Assembly (NCBI GenBank): GCA_034387635.1
Contig: JAOANU010000003.1
Coordinates: 1,054,001-1,118,000, forward strand
Source of the DNA: Rhodosporidiobolus odoratus
Taxonomy: Eukaryota > Basidiomycota > Microbotryomycetes > Sporidiobolales > Sporidiobolaceae
Length of the DNA stretch: 64,000 bases
Reading direction: 5' to 3'
This document shows, piece by piece, positions 22,363 to 33,245 of the stretch. The notes beneath the pieces are model-generated. The model did not search any database, was not told the origin of the DNA, and saw only the letters and a program-made list of their open reading frames with translations. The translations under genes were made by a program, and so were the position numbers. Numbering within the stretch: the first letter of the stretch is position 1; every line of letters starts with the position of its first letter.

Positions 22363-23968
22363 TCAAGGCGCCTTTTCTCCTTCTCCAGCAGCGTGATCCG
22401 CGAGTGTGCGGGTGCTGCTGATGGTTCCTCCGCCTAGGCACCACGAGCCGCGATACAAAGCGACGGTCTGACCGGGAGAAACGCCGATGAGGGTGTTTTG
22501 CAAGTCGAGGGAGAGGGTTCCATCCGGTCTGCGGAGATAACAGGCTAAGCAAGAGAAGGCAGAACGAGACGAGGAAAAGCTCACGATCGCTTGACTACGC
22601 AGTGAGCGAGAGCTCCCGCGGGGAGTGAACGAGTCTGTGCTTCGGCAGGAAAGCCATCCGGAAAGTCGATCTCGGGTGGTGGATGAGCGGGCGAGGTCCA
22701 GACGAAGTCGGTGGTGGAGATGCTTGCGCAACGTAGTAAAGGTGAGCTGGTCAGAGCAGCGAAAGGTCAGTTGCGGCAAGCTGGGAAGAGAAGGTCAATA
22801 TCATACTGGCTCACCTTTTCGAACACACTACGACTGCGTTCCGGTCGATGTCCTTCTTGCCGACAAACATCTTCTCTGGGAGACCTGAGATACGGGCTCG
22901 TTCGCCGACGGTGTAGCGCCAGAGACCGTTGTGCTTCCCGATTCGCTTACCATTTTCGTCTTCGATGTCGCCAGGCGAAGGTGGAAGATAGGTGTCTATC
23001 GGAACGAATGCGTCAGCATGCCTTGGATGATTGCAGCTAGAGTCGAGGGTCTGTCGCGATGCTGGAAATTTACGTACCGAGGAACCCGCTGAATCCTTTC
23101 CGTTCGCCGACAAAGCAGATTCCCATCGAGTCTTTCTTGACGCTGGTGTGCATGTTCCAACGGGTTGCTAGTTCTCGCACGTCGTCCTTCGATGGATAAT
23201 CTCCTAGAGGAAAAAGTGTTCGTCGCAAGGCGGCTAAGGGGGATGTTGAGAGGTAATGAGACTGGTCCTTGGCTAGGTTGGCAGCGCGGTGCAGGGCGGG
23301 GTCATTTGGCGAAAGCGGAGAAGGGAGAAGGCGGGCGTAGTGGCCGGTTGCCAGCCATGCAGAAGGATCCCGGGCAAGCAAGCGATCTGGCAGGACCTTG
23401 AACTTGACGCGTCTAGAAGAAAAGCAGCACCAGTCAGATTGGCTTTCCAGACAGGCGAAACCCGAGCGGAGCGGGGACAGGGCAAGCGATGAGCGCACTG
23501 ATTGCAAGTCACGTCCGGGTTGGGGGTTACTCCGTTCGCCCAATCTTCCAACGCAGGCTCGAAAACGCTCGTCCAATATTCCTTCGACAGGTCGACCAGT
23601 TCTGGCTCTAGGCCGCCGAGATTCTCCCGACAGACTCGGCGCACGTCTTCCCAATCTCGCTCCCATTCGCATCCTCCTGATGTCGAAGACTCGTCCAATG
23701 TCTCCCAATTCCGCATGAAGACCGGCGAGACTTGGTATCCTTGTTCGAGCAACAGCCGGGCGGCTACGCTCGAGTCGACGCCGCCGCTCATACAGGCGTA
23801 TACCTTGGTCCCTCGCGGTGGTGGCTGCCATTCGCTTGCAGATACGGTGTAGGGTCGTGATCGATGGTGCAGAGAAAGTCGAGGAGAGAACGTCGCCACA
23901 CCCTTGCGGCTGAGTGTTGACCGGTCTGATACAAGCGGTGATACCCTTGTGCACGTCTGGCGGAGCAT
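22363..23968 (-). CDS. MTU1: MTU1/SLM3, mitochondrial tRNA 2-thiouridylase
   Basis: Five exons: 23499-23968, 23078-23412, 22815-22995, 22585-22746 and 22363-22528; 437 aa. Family knowledge: the enzyme (bacterial MnmA, yeast Slm3) uses ATP and persulfide sulfur to make 2-thiouridine at wobble position 34 of mitochondrial tRNAs for Lys, Glu and Gln. Residues 1-50 look like a mitochondrial presequence (Arg/Ser rich). The PP-loop SGGVDSSVAARLL, the region GVTPNPDVTCNQ with the first catalytic Cys, HYARL, AKDQSHYLS and KKDSMGICFVGERKGF with the second Cys are present. The C-terminal barrel region GLWRYTVGERARISG is also present. An upstream in-frame TTG exists, but the ATG at 23968 gives the presequence. 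Divergent from the KDM5-type gene with 1.1 kb between them. Confidence 0.92.
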
Positions 23969-25074
23969 ACCAAGCGCCAAGAGAAGCGTGTGGTCTGTAC
24001 AGTATCAGGAAACAGGCAGAGTCGGCCGCCGGATGGACTACTGCCACTTCGCTTCGCACGCTGCATGGACTAGTCCAGACTGTCCGGCACCGTACAGACA
24101 CCGCTCGGCCTCAGAACGTCTGACCCATGCATCCTTTACGCCGTCGCGTTTCTCGCCCTCGTCCCTCTCCCGTTTTTCTCTGCCGCAGTCTTCTTTCCTC
24201 GCAACGCAAGACATGTTACACCGGCAAGATCCTCCCACTCGCTTTCCCACGTCCACCTCGAGATCCGCGTCGACTTCTGTTATGGTATCCACTGGACACC
24301 GTCTCTATTTCCCTCTCGCCAATCAGAATCACCCTCTGCTCGCTCCCTCCTACGAATTCCATCACCAGCGTGACCGTCGCATACACCCCTCACAGACTCG
24401 CGCGATTTTTTTCAAGGCGCAGTGCGAAGAGCAGCGGTGCCGTAAAGTCAGGCTGACGAGGAGCATCATGTCTGAGGGTTTCTATGACTCTCGCACCACG
24501 GGTTTGTCGCAAGAGATGAGGTGGACCGGCTGGCATCCAGTCATGGAGTTAGCTAACCTAGTTTCGTAGAGATTGACCGACGAAAGGTGGAGCTGACCGG
24601 CTAAGCTCCATATCTTGCCACGATTTGCAAGCTTCAACCGTCTCCTCGCGCTGAGTGACTCGAGACTGAGCTCAGCGGACCGGACAGCGTGCTCGTTGTA
24701 GGTTAGCAATGCGTAATGATAGTCTGAGAAGGCCGCTAGGCTGCTATTTGATATATCGTGATCTCCTTTGTCTTGACAGGCCCGCCTGTGGCTTTTCAGC
24801 TTTACTATAGTCTCTAGAAAGGGTGTCCACACAGGAGAAACCCGCAAGACGTAGAAGAAAAACGTTGAGGCGGATTTGCACGTCCGGCGGCGTCGCTCGT
24901 TTTCTCTTCTCCCTCGTTGCTCACTCGCGAGTCGCTCGACTCGCCGAACACCCATCGAAGCGACTCGAAGCAGGGTCAACAGACATCTTACACCCGTCTA
25001 CGCCGTCCTACAACACCCTTCACCGCCCGTCGTCCGCTTTCTTCTTGCCGAACCCGCCCTCTCCGTCTATCACC
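23969..25074. promoter_or_regulatory. Long divergent intergenic region, MTU1 / KDM5-type gene
   Basis: 1106 bases, the longest gene-free stretch apart from the duplicated one. Open frames up to 220 codons occur on both strands but start from non-ATG codons, have no splice continuity and resemble no family. It may contain long 5' leaders or a short unrecognised gene. No tRNA was seen. Confidence 0.4.
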
Positions 25075-28000
25075 ATGGCAACACCAGCTCCGCCTGCGCC
25101 GACCTTTATCAGCGCAATGGACTTTGTGTTTGACGATGAGCCGCCCGTCGAAGTTGCCGAGGAGGATGCGAGCGAGACATCAAACAGCCGCATGGGCGGG
25201 GGTGGGAGGATGACTGGTGCACCGGTCAAAGAGCGCAACTCGGCTCCTGTTGGACGCATGAGCTCGCGGGCGCATAAGTCAAGTACCTCGGCGCCAGTCA
25301 ACTCGAAATCGACAAGCGATGCAAATGCTTCTTCACCTCCGCCGCCGCCCAGCAAACCGGAAGTCGAAGTCGAGTCCTTAGGAGCCAGTCCCAGCAAGAA
25401 CCCCATACGGAAAAGTCTCAAGCTCCCTCGCGCACCTCCCCTCGACTTTTCTACCCTTCGTATGAACGCTCCCCGTGAACCGCCCCGGCGAGAAAAACCT
25501 CGCATGTTCGAGCTTGAGGAAGCGCCAACGTTCTACCCGACTGTCGAGGAGTTCAGCGATCCGATGGAGTACATCGAGAAAATTGCACCGGAGGGCAAGC
25601 AATACGGCATCTGCAAGATCGTGCCGCCCGAGGGTTGGCGTCCGCCCTTCGCAATCCCGACGGAGGTGTGTGTGCTCGCTTTTCTCGCCGCTTCATCTTT
25701 GCTGATTCCTTCTGTTATACACTTCTTGTCAGACTTTCCGCTTCAAGACTCGCCTGCAGCAGCTCAACTCGATGGAAGCATCCGCCCGTGCCGGTCTCAA
25801 CTTCCTCGAGCAACTTTACCTGTTCCATCGTCAGCAAGGGAACGGTACCGGCATGACCATCCCTACCATCAATGGGAAGCCTCTCGACCTGTGGAAGCTC
25901 AAGCACGAGGTAGGCAACCTTGGCGGCTACCATACTGTGCGTAATTGTATTTTAAGGGGCGGAAAGCTGCACTCTTCGAGCTTGACCTGACGAGTCTGTC
26001 TCCTCGCTCAGGTCACGAACGGCCGTAAGTGGACCCACGTCGGCAAGGCGATGGGTTACAACGTCACGTCCAATACCAGCATTTGCTCCAACATCAAGCT
26101 CGCCTACCTCCGCATCGTTGTCCCGTTCGAAGAGTACGTCAAGCGCGTCAAGTCGTCCGGCGGTGTCGCCCCACCCGATCCCGCCAAGGCGTCGCAGCAG
26201 GAGGAAGGCGAGGACATGAAGGAGTTTGCGGACAAGCTTGCGATGGGCTCGCCTCAGACCCTGAACGGCTCAGAGACACCCAACGCCGAAGCGGGGCCGT
26301 CGAGGCTGCGTCAGGATGGTGAGAATGCTGAGAGGGTCAGGACGGCGTCGGACAAGCTCAACGAAGCGCTCGAGATCAAGCCCGCCAGTAGGTTGCATTT
26401 CTTCTTTCTTCTCTCTCGATGTGCTGACAAGGGTTTCTCTGCAGCTCGCAAGTCCAAGGCCGATCGTGCTCCGGGCGAGGTATGTGCCCTGCTTTGTTCA
26501 TCGCAAATTCAATCACGAAACCGTCCAAGATGAAGCTTACCTCTGTCTTGTGTGTAGATCTGCGAAATCTGCTCAGAAGATCAAAACCCGGATCGCATCG
26601 TCCTCTGCGACGAGTGTGACAAGGGCTACCACCTCGACTGCCTCAACCCACCATTGAAAGCGGTCCCCACCTCGCAATTCTACTGCCACTTCTGCCTGCT
26701 CAACGAAGGCGCCGACTATGGATTCGAGGAAGGGCAGGATCATTCCTTGCACAGCTTCCGTCGTCGCGCCGATGCCTTCAAGCGCAAGTGGCTGCACGAT
26801 CACCCCCTTCCCGTCGACAAGGGCAAGGAAAAAGCGGATGATTCAGGAGCTGAGCCGGAGCCCGAGCCCGAACAGGATCCTTGGACTGAGCAGATCGCAA
26901 TCGAGGACCATTTCGAGCGGGAGTTCTGGCGTCTCGTGGAGTCGCCGCTGGAGACTGTGGAGGTCGAATACGGTGCCGACGTGCAGTCGACGAAGGATGG
27001 CGCGTGCGTGGTTTCGTCGCATTCGGGCGCGCCTTCTATCGAAACTGACTCTTCTTGTCTTACAGCGGCTTCCCCAACCTCGAGGTCCATCCCCTTGATC
27101 CTTACTCTCGCGACGGCTGGAACCTCACCAACCTTCCTATCCTCGCCGGCTCGCTCCTTCGCTATATCAAGTCCGACGTTTCCGGCATGACTTTGCCCTG
27201 GATCTACGTCGGTATGGTCTTCTCGACTTTCGCTTGGCATAAGGTAAGCACTCGCTCACCTCGCCCTCAGCGCTTTTTCCACCAGCTGCTGACGCGATTT
27301 CTGCTGTCGACAGGAGGATCACTATTCCTACAGGTTTGCTGAGCCTATGTTCTCAACTGGGCTCACAGCTGACCAGGTTTCGCATGTGCAGCATCAACTA
27401 CCACCACCTCGGCGACACCAAGACCTGGTACGGCATTCCTGGCGAAGACGACGAGAAGCTCGAGGCCGCCATGAAGCTCGCTGCACCCGAACTCTTCGAG
27501 CAACAACCCGACCTCATGTTCCAGCTCGTCACTCTAATGAGTCCAGGTCGTCTCAAGAAGCACGATGTCCGGGTCTACGCCGTCGACCAACGCCCCAACG
27601 AATTCATCATTACCTTCCCTCGAGGCTATCACGCCGGCTTCAATCACGGCTTCAATTTTAACGAGGCGGTCAATTTCGCCCTGCCTGATTGGCTGCCACT
27701 GGGTCTCGCTTGCGTCGAGCGGTATCGCGAGATCAAGAAGAACCCGGTCTTTTCCCACGACGAGCTGCTCATCACCATCTCGACGTGGGACAAGAACCCG
27801 CGTACTTCTCGATGGTACGCCATTTCCCTCACTCGTCCCTTGCCTGATAGTGACTGACACCGCATTCGCATCTTCAGGCTTCTTCCCAACATCCGAGACA
27901 TGGTCGAACGCGAGATCGATGCTCGCGAAGCTCTTCGTGGCGAAGACCCTGCGCCCGAAGAAGTGCTCAACCCGAACGACCTCGAAGAGGAGGACTACCA

Positions 28001-28625
28001 GTGCCAGCAGTGCAAGACGCTGTGCTACCTCGCCCAAGTACTCAGCGAAGACGGTCAGCACATCACCTGCCTCGATCACTGGGAGTCGATACCCGGTGGA
28101 CCGAAGACGCTTCGAGTACGTTTCACCGACGCCGAGCTTTACCAGCTGCTTCAGCGCGTCAAGAACCGCTCAGACAAAGCGGGTCGTCAGCCGGATCCTT
28201 CCACCGGCCTGCTCGATGGCATGGATCAGCCTCGCCAGTCCGGGCGGAAGCGCAAACCCTCGGCAGCATTGCTTGAGGCGGCGAGCGAGCTTGGCTACGA
28301 GCCTCCGTCTCAGCGGCCTAAGCTCGAGAACGGCGTGGAGGAAAACGAGTTCGAGGGTCGAGACGAGCTCGAGGTCTCTTACTCGGGAAACCCAGCCGAC
28401 CTACAAGTATCTCAATACGCAAGACTCGCACAAGACGGCGCACAGGACGACCTCGGCGATATCGAAGTCGGCGATATCGAGGTTGGCGACATCTCGGTCG
28501 GCGACATGCAGGTTAACGGCAACAGCCTTCAGGCGCTCTATGCCTCGCAGGCTGGTTCTCTCTCGGCGGTTAACCCGTGGGCTAGTCTGATGCCGGATAC
28601 TGCCTTGACCACGCACTACCAGTGA
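25075..28625 (+). CDS. KDM5/JARID1-type JmjC histone demethylase
   Basis: Nine exons: 25075-25665, 25733-25936, 26012-26387, 26445-26479, 26558-27003, 27066-27243, 27314-27333, 27392-27814 and 27878-28625; 1006 aa. Domains in order: JmjN (~145-205, [18 protein letters not shown]); ARID (~210-300, [19 protein letters not shown]); PHD finger (~403-450, C4HC3 beginning [20 protein letters not shown]); JmjC (~555-735). The JmjC has an Fe-binding HKE and a distal His in [10 protein letters not shown], plus [15 protein letters not shown]. Then a C5HC2 finger (~800-850, [12 protein letters not shown]). Family knowledge: this layout removes methyl groups from histone H3 Lys4. It has one PHD and no PLU-1 region, so it is shorter than animal KDM5. 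The C-terminus repeats [17 protein letters not shown]. Exon 7 is only 20 nt and encodes the start of the JmjC metal site region. Confidence 0.9.
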
Positions 28626-28915
28626 ACCTTCTCATGTCTCGCCTCTTCGCCGCTCTACCATTATCCTCTCCTCTTCCTTTCGCCGTAACCTCGCGCCCCT
28701 TCTTGCACATCGTAGGCTTGTCGAAAACGTTCCTGGTCTGTTCCATATCGTTGTTGCGACCCTCCCAGATACCTCTTGTCTTTTGTAACGCATACGCTCT
28801 GGCTTTGCTCTTTCCAGCCGAGGGGGAGGAAGCTGCCACAGGCGCGGATCCAGAGCGCAGCAGGGTACAGTTTGCGATTATTGCAAGCGACTAGAAAAGC
28901 ACAACAAGCTACTTC

Positions 28916-30550
28916 TCACGCTTCCAGCCTCGGTCGCTTTTCTGCCCCTCCTCCAACGTCCCCATCGATATCATCATAAGCGCGCAGCCTCCTTCTGTCC
29001 GACCCTTCGTCCCTCCTCGAATCCCTCGTATCCCTCGAGTCCCTCGAAGACCGATGATCATCCCCCCTCGACGAACGGTAATCATCCCTTCTCCGGTCAT
29101 CCGGCGAGCGATGGTCGTCCCTCCTCCTATCATCCCTTCGTCTGTCATCGTGATCGTCCCTCCTCCTGTCATCGTCGTAACGCGACGAACGTCGATCACG
29201 ATCGTCGTCGTTGTAGCGGGAAGAACGCTTATCGTCCGTTCCTGCTGATGCGGCGGCTGCTGCGGGAGGCGAACGACGGCGACTTGAGCGTTCTTCGCGA
29301 GGGGGGTCACGGCGCAGGCGCTTTTCGGGAGGGATGGGGCGAAATTCGGTAGAGGTGGCGGGATCGGCTGCGCTCGAATTAGGATGACCGTTGGCGGCAC
29401 CGTTAACAGAGATGGGATTCGGGTTGACGGCGGGGAGGGGGGCAGTGGGGAGGGGACCGCGCTCGCGCCATTCCTCCATCAATTGACGGAGTTGGTGGTA
29501 ACCGAGATGCATCTGCGATGGGACGAGTGCAAGGTAAGCAGAGGCGGACTCGAGAGCGAAGGACGAGGGCTCACCTTTCCTCCGAAGTGATCGGCAAGAC
29601 GACGGTCAGAGTCGAGGATGGATAGGTAGGCACCGCAGATGTCACAGACACGGAGCTTTTGGTGGCCGGAAGCGCCCGCCGTGTCGGTGATATGTTGGAG
29701 TTCGGTTTCCTTCTCCTGCTTTTCCGCCTTGAGTGCCTCCGCTTTGGTGAGCTGCGTCATTGATTCTTCGACCTTTCCCTGAGAACCTGTGGACGATGAG
29801 TGTCAGAGCAAGATTCTGAGCCGGACGAAGATTAAACACGAACCAAGCTGCTCAACCTCTGCCATTGCCGCCTGGTAAGCACCTTCAAGCTCACCGACCT
29901 CACGCATCTGCGGGACGAGGTCGTGGTCAGACAGGGAGACCGGAGGTGGAGAGGCGAGTACGCACAAGAGCGGTAGTGCGGTTGTTCTCCTCCGGAGTCT
30001 TTTCGAGACGACGGTGAGCGGCGGCAATCCTGCGATCGCACTCGCCGACGAATTGGTGGATCTGTAGCCACATACCGTGTCAGAAGACATGTACAAGCCT
30101 CGGCAGAGAAGTTTCAACGCACAACTTGCTCGTAGTTGGCCTTGAACGTGTTGAAGATCTTGATCTGGCGTTCGTCTTTTTCCTCGTCGGCCTTCTTGAG
30201 CAGGTCCTCGTACTCGGTCTTGAGCTTGACAGAATGCGTCTTGGCGCAAGGTCCAATGTCCATTTTCTGTGGTAGGAACGCAGGAGGGTGAGCCAGAGGG
30301 AAAGGGAAGAAAGAGGAGCGACTGACTGTGTTGCCGAAGAGATCATGCGGGCACACTCCAGCGACGAAGGGGTGACAGAGTTTGGGGTCGTAGAGTGAGA
30401 TGTCGTGCAGAGTAATTCCGAGTGCCTCTGTGGAGGAGGGAGAGAAGGCACAGTGAGCAACACGACAAAAGGTTCGGGGAGAGATGGGGGCTTACCTGGA
30501 CCCATGAGCTGCTCCAACAGCTTCCTCTGGTGCTCGGCTAGCCGACCCAT
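28916..30550 (-). CDS. LUC7: LUC7, U1 snRNP-associated splicing factor
   Basis: Seven exons: 30496-30550, 30327-30427, 30123-30266, 29966-30061, 29844-29907, 29575-29786 and 28916-29512; 422 aa. Family knowledge: Luc7 binds near the 5' splice site-U1 duplex and influences weak donor choice. The first zinc finger (CCCH) is in LCHPFVAGVCPHDLFGNT plus GPCAKTHS, followed by the long coiled region. The second C2H2-type finger is CDICGAYLSILDSDRRLADHFGGKMHLGY. The tail (~330-422) is an Arg/Asp/Ser domain with repeats such as DDRRRDD, typical of LUC7-like proteins in organisms with SR proteins. The start MGRLAEHQRKLLEQLMGP matches the family. Given the many GC, GTTCGT and one GA donors in this window, a complete LUC7 is of interest. 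Confidence 0.93.
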
Positions 30551-31235
30551 GTTGCAAGTTGAGGGTGTGTTGATGAGGGGGGGAGAGGGAGAAGATGGGA
30601 AGCCACCTCTCACTTCTCTACACTCGTCTGCTTAGCTGCTTGCAGGCTGGATGACAGCGGACAGCCTTGAGGCTGCCATACCCCGCCGCTCCGTGATTGC
30701 GCGCTCGACTGTCGCTCTTTTTCCCCCATATCCCTCTCGTTCACATTCTTCACCTTATGAGAGCCAGTCAATACGTCAGGATGTGAAACAGGGACGCTCT
30801 GCCCGCTCAGTAGCGTGTCAGATGAGGTCTGGTCTAGCTGCTCACGCGCCGCTTCTTTTTCTCTTCACTTCCCAGTCCCCTCCCCGTCTGCACCTAGGAC
30901 CAATGCCCCTCAGACTCAGCGCAGGCGCACATGCTCGCTGACTGAAGCTTTGCTGCCTGTTCTCCGACGCTTGACCAGCCGGGTCGGCACAGGTCATTGC
31001 CGCGCAGGCCCTCGCCATCAGTTCTCTCGGCTTTCCCCGTTTTCTGCTTCCGAGGTGCTCTTTATGCTTGTTGCGTTTGTGTGTCGGCCGCATTGCCACT
31101 TCGACCTACCCGCCAGCCCCACCTGAGTAGAGGGTATCTGCACACCGAAGATACTCAAGCGGAACAATCATGACAGCGGACTTCATGATTGCAAGGGGGA
31201 ACGTTGAGGCGAGAGTATTCCGGGAGACGCAGCTT
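30551..31235. other. Intergenic upstream of LUC7
   Basis: About 685 bases between LUC7 and the 3' end of the coiled-coil gene. It should hold the LUC7 promoter. The plus strand has pyrimidine-rich runs. No gene, repeat or tRNA was recognised. Confidence 0.45.
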
Positions 31236-32333
31236 TCACAGGCGGACAAGCGCTTTCACGTGACGATACGTCTCCTGGGCGGCGCCTTGGTGGAGCTGTA
31301 ACCCGACCAGCGGTGGTGAGTGCAAGATCGACGGGACAAGTCGGAGGTTGAAGAAGGAAAAACGGGACTCGCCTCAGCCATGTTGCGCCTCTCCTCGACT
31401 AGAGCGGTGGTACTCTTCACAAGCTTCTTGTATGCCCTCTTGGCTTGACGAGGACGAGCTTCGACTGCGGCCAGCCGATGGAACAAGAGAAGCGAAATGC
31501 CTCAACGGAAGGAACGGTAAAACGAGAAGGTTGATCGGACATACGAGCCTGCTTAGCCGCTTCGAAGAACTCATCGTTGGCCGGGTCGAGCTCCTCTTTG
31601 TACCCGTCGAGAGCGTCGACGAGCTGTTTCGTGAGGTTGTGTTGCTCGGTAAAGGCGCAGCGGTAGCCTTTTGGCTCGATGCGGCTGACAGGGCGGGTGT
31701 CGTCGAGGTGCAGGGGGGCGATGGTGGCGTCGCTACAAGTGGTGTCTTATTGAGCAAGCGTCGAGTGGAGAGGGCGAGATCGGCGTACGTCTTCCTTTGA
31801 GCATCCGCAGTAAGCGACTCCACCTCGTTGTTCGCGCTCTGCAGCATCTCCTCCAGCTGCTTTTCAAGTTTGGCGGTCTCGGTCTTCTCCTTCTTCGAGC
31901 GCGACTTTGCGAAAGCCTGCGGGTACGGAACGTGATGAACGGCGAACGGAGAGCCAAGGGAGAAAAGCGGAATGAGAAGGTCAAAAGAGGGGAAGAAACC
32001 CCGACCTTGACAAGTTCAGCGAGATCAAAGGTACTCCAGAGAGTGACAGGCATCAGTATCGCCGGAAGCTACGAGACCTGACCCGAACGAGAACCCGACT
32101 CACCTCTCCGGCACTTCATCGTCCCCCTCCTCCTCTTCCTCATCAACAAGCGTCGTATCCCCCTCTCCCTCTCCCTCACCTTCCCCATCATCCATCTCCT
32201 CGTCCTCGTCCTCATCCTGCTCAGCGTAACTGACTTTCTTCCTCGTCGTCGCGCGGGCCGCTCGACCTCCTCTGCCACTGGCTTTTCCGCTCACTGTCGA
32301 AGTCGAGGTAGCGGTGACGTTTGAGCGGGCCAT
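31236..32333 (-). CDS. Unknown coiled-coil protein, 241 aa, with a GC-AG intron
   Basis: Six exons: 32104-32333, 32006-32033, 31789-31916, 31545-31732, 31373-31464 and 31236-31295. The N-terminus is basic then strongly acidic (runs of Glu/Asp and Gly/Glu). From residue ~78 it is helical with two coiled-coil stretches (KEKTETAKLEKQLEEMLQSA; RQAKRAYKKLVKSTTALVEE). These are separated by a segment GYRCAFTEQHNLTKQLVDAL that looks conserved. The last intron, 31296-31372, starts GCGAGT after GAG and ends ACAG. Using it gives a helical end (LHQGAAQETYRHVKALVRL), whereas reading through gives a basic, Ser-rich tail unlike the rest. Acidic N-terminus plus coiled coil suggests a nuclear or kinetochore-like adaptor, but I do not recognise the family and assign no function. 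Confidence 0.65.
31296..31372 (-). other. GC-AG intron in the coiled-coil gene
   Basis: Donor GAG|GCGAGT, acceptor TTACAG. No GT donor nearby keeps the frame into the helical last exon. Confidence 0.55.
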
Positions 32334-33245
32334 GCTGAAGAGCGGTAGGCTTTGAAGTATGTGACAAAATCGAAGGGAATGTGTGCAACGGAAGGCGGCA
32401 GGGCGCGTTGGGGAGGTCAGTGAGAGTGGGGCGGAAATGCGAAGAGCGAAGAGCGATGCAGAGCGTGAGCGCAGTCTGTTAGGCGAATACGCTGCTGGGC
32501 GAAGAAGTCGCGCCTGCCTATCGAGGAAGCGAGTCGCTCAACAAAGGCGAGCGGCGTGAGGAGAAGGAGAACGCATGCAAGGTTTCGATCGACGTGGATT
32601 TTCATATCTGCCCTCAACCGATGCGGCATAGCGAATGCCGTACGCACCACACACGCCTGAGCAGCATTACCTAGGAGTCCACTAGCCATGTCGAGGAAGA
32701 GTCAAAGCTGCAACTCGACGGAACTCGATTCCAACCAGTTGCCTCGGACTTGAGCAGGCTAAGCGGGCATAACTACGTCGACCAGGAGGAAGAAAGAGGG
32801 ATAAACGAGGCGTGCGATGATAACTAGAGCGAACGAGGGAGCTGGGGTAAGATGAGAGGGTCCAGGAAGAAAGAAGAAAGAAAAACGAGGGATGTCAAGG
32901 GAAGAGTGGAAAGACGCGCTTCGAACCCTCCTCACACGGCACCCGTGCGTTCGTCGAGGAAGAGCGCGCGCATACAAAGGGGGAGACCAATGGGTATCTG
33001 AGTTCGGGGGAGAAGGGGTATAGGGGGAGATATGCACACAATGAACGAGGAACGACGCGGGCTAGTGTGAGTTTGCGACGGAGGCGAACGAGACGAGTAG
33101 GCGGAACGAGGCGAAGAGGAGGAACGAGACAGTCGAGAGAGAGGAAGCACTGCGAGGGGTCCGGCACGGCGGGACTACGTATGGGTATTGAAGTGTCGAA
33201 GCGGGGAACGGCGGGCGTGGGAGTGTAAGAGTGTGTAGCGGGGGT
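32334..33245. other. Intergenic, 0.9 kb, one weak small ORF
   Basis: Lies between the coiled-coil gene start and the stop of the secreted-protein gene. Apart from a weak leftward 90-codon frame (32417-32689) I see only short chance frames. The stretch 32760-33230 is purine-rich on the plus strand. Confidence 0.4.
32417..32689 (-). CDS. Doubtful small ORF with a hydrophobic stretch
   Basis: Starts at an ATG and has 90 codons, with a hydrophobic run (NLACVLLLLTPLAFV) that could be a membrane segment. A GTGCGT donor sits inside at codon 15, so it could instead be two exons. No family is recognised and third-base GC bias is not convincing. Listed only because nothing else occupies this 0.9-kb gap. 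Confidence 0.2.
   Translation of the reverse strand: MASGLLGNAAQACVVRTAFAMPHRLRADMKIHVDRNLACVLLLLTPLAFVERLASSIGRRDFFAQQRIRLTDCAHALHRSSLFAFPPHSH

Noticed and set aside
24038..24979. Several 80-165-codon frames between MTU1 and the KDM5-type gene
   Set aside because: Non-ATG starts, no donor/acceptor continuity and no recognisable product; left as intergenic.
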